From assembly GCA_937926875.1 (NCBI GenBank), contig CALBAX010000042.1, positions 1-24,519 of the forward strand: a stretch of 24,519 bases of DNA. The letters run 5' to 3'. The notes beneath the pieces are model-generated. The model saw only the letters and a list, made by a program, of their open reading frames with translations, was not told where the DNA came from and searched no databases. Below are positions 24,201 to 24,519 of the stretch, one piece after another (position 1 is the stretch's first letter; every line of letters starts with the position of its first letter). Source of the DNA: an uncultured Desulfovibrio sp. Lineage in GTDB: Bacteria > Desulfobacterota > Desulfovibrionia > Desulfovibrionales > Desulfovibrionaceae. Made by a program: the position numbers and the translations under genes.

Positions 24201-24519
24201 ACGACCGGGACGGCGCGGGAAGAGGCGCAGCCCCGGCAGGCGGCGGACAGTGCCGCTGCGGCCCCGGCCGGTGCCACGGCTGAGGCGTCGTCCGATGAAA
24301 CGGACGGTTCGAAAGAAGCCGTCGCAGATGCAGAGGATGCCGCTGACATGACGCCCGCCCCCCAGGACGAGGCCGCCGAAGCTCCCCTGAGCGCTCCGGT
24401 CTTCCCGGTTCCGGCTCAGGAGGCTGGGGCCGGGCAAGCCCTGCCCGACGACGTACAGGACGACGACGTGCGCGCGGATGCGGCCGAAGCGCCTGTGACC
24501 GACGCGACCCGGCCAGCGG
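21243..24519 (+). CDS. Degenerate 7TM hybrid-kinase-like sensor with Pro/Ala/acidic tail (partial, at least 1092 aa)
   Basis: The frame is open from the ATG at 21243 to the window's end, so the C-terminus is missing. Order of domains: N-terminal membrane segment (about 16-35); periplasmic domain (about 70-195) with SAFLDTDGDMSVEEV and GVTWLRLEIP, resembling the 7TMR-DISM extracellular domain; about seven hydrophobic helices (210-400); a helical region where a dimerisation/phosphoacceptor domain is expected but no clear H-box is seen; and an HATPase-like domain (583-672). In the HATPase part the N-box ELEDVLRLLLEDAVRAT has Asp594 in place of Asn, the G1 box DTGTG (626-630) is intact, and the G2-like GGFLGVESGPRGTSVIFTL follows. 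A receiver-like fold (682-802) has VLLICGPEA where the phospho-Asp should be. From about 810 a low-complexity Pro/Ala/Asp/Glu tail begins. It is probably a signalling scaffold or pseudo-kinase. The ribosome site is weak. Confidence 0.8.
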   Translation, partial: MTYPLLPSQAGARRLALIVIPLLLVLSLAATCLAVPTPPPVPAPTPALPVSLSATPQGSTAGQLGILPYLSAFLDTDGDMSVEEVAAPGMLPSFQPLHPRSLPRSSGVTWLRLEIPAAGTERAEPLMLDLGQGVPAGAILYTPDMDPLSRQATWQESQANWRNLLSLPLPGEMPQVCFIRLDGQPPLWFAPTLRSLDNLAGAPESLLGPGVMLALAVVMLLALLRGITERGQWRFWTALYVGAALTHAVLGGPDLGAGNITPADAASAMAPGLALMFLAHLARHLMQTASHSRLLDIQYLLLSLPGAVLALLPLWPDFSWMGRFLPLWPMLALIFVPTTLGAWLMGVPGARRFLLGCLVAALGAGLAVLDLGTLLPPFVQGTLPLWGTALSALIIAGMSAPGHETGNAAEAPDPLVPGRPVQNQAITDPNLRLLDTDGNTLPLMTGLSQPAPAPATVEAESASATAIRRLEQALAAPLREIVEQNRQLERCSLPHDARSRVENMGRRARQALRLLHDPSGDAAVPAAPAPADTARAAKRVFDLGRTLRQTHETCRTLAEKSGTVLDWHVPADLGQRYEGPAGELEDVLRLLLEDAVRATKGGKVHFAVRRVPDSKHPGHLLFQVRDTGTGLPPEQRSASLLSRIWELSSSHGGFLGVESGPRGTSVIFTLQLQIPEDPDDDLPTVLVCAPDAATRRELGAMLRDLPCTCHETGTLAHGLAAGARKGRTPAAVLLICGPEASVDAAPLLRRYHSLAERTGPFGAVALTTDQSQWDALAHAGFSHALTLPVSEDALRETVLEILGSHDDVADLGAPLPETRQADAPLPDLFGPAAAPQADQGMPELLLSTDDLPQQTAPAAPAPTSGDLPDLFAAPAPARGDAAPAAPLTLTDDMRPDTPAAQSARLETDGMQLAGPAPADGPVQEREAAPEATGDHGPVPAPTAPDFPSVPAAGTNADAAMPENPVAGTNEEGTPETPVREEDAAAPTTGTAREEAQPRQAADSAAAAPAGATAEASSDETDGSKEAVADAEDAADMTPAPQDEAAEAPLSAPVFPVPAQEAGAGQALPDDVQDDDVRADAAEAPVTDATRPA

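Noticed and set aside
21264..24437. A 1057-codon open frame on the minus strand opposite the sensor protein
   Set aside because: Its composition is Arg/Gly/Gln-rich without motifs, while the plus-strand frame shows membrane helices, a DTGTG box and a receiver-like fold.

Overview
The window is GC-rich, bacterial and most likely from a Desulfovibrio-type sulfate reducer (Desulfovibrionaceae). Two things point there. The cytochrome c maturation cluster encodes a CcmE with Cys in place of the haem-binding His and has no ccmG/ccmH beside it. The tungstate transporter tupABC sits under a TunR-type regulator made from an inactive tyrosine-recombinase fold fused to Mop domains. The species assignment is inference.

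Layout, left to right. (1) 1-3.6 kb is accessory: a small XRE-type regulator, an AT-rich hairpin-bearing spacer, an autotransporter-like outer-membrane protein with a very short passenger, a decayed IS5-family transposase broken by frameshifts and a long hairpin, and an orphan membrane-protein ORF. (2) 3.9-7.3 kb, minus strand: tunR-tupA-tupB-tupC, with a hairpin before tupA and an attenuator-like terminator between tupA and tupB. The 5' end of tunR looks frameshifted or carries a 14-codon leader ORF. (3) 7.3-7.8 kb: non-coding DNA with one copy of a dispersed palindromic element. (4) 7.8-13.2 kb, minus strand: ccmE-ccmF-ccmA-ccmB-ccmC-ccmD-TPR, mostly translationally coupled and closed by a strong terminator. 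(5) 13.3-13.9 kb: a LysR-regulator remnant, two terminators and tRNA-Ala(GGC). (6) 14.0-15.0 kb: a DsbA/FrnE-like thiol oxidoreductase, then the second copy of the palindromic element. (7) 15.0-16.9 kb: purD-purE. (8) 17.0-18.6 kb: an exported FG-GAP repeat protein. (9) 18.9-24.5 kb, plus strand: an RsmB/RsmF-like rRNA m5C methyltransferase, a membrane-anchored TPR protein, and a large 7TM sensor of hybrid-kinase architecture that has lost key phosphotransfer residues and runs off the window's end.

How the genes work together: tunR-tupABC is a self-contained tungstate sensing and uptake module that would supply W-enzymes such as formate dehydrogenase. The ccm cluster attaches haem to periplasmic multihaem cytochromes. 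purD and purE act in de novo purine synthesis. The remaining genes are not obviously linked. The best candidates for something new are the tunR leader/frameshift, the two-copy palindromic element, the degenerate hybrid-kinase-like protein with a Pro/Ala/acidic tail, and the hairpin-rich spacer ahead of the autotransporter.
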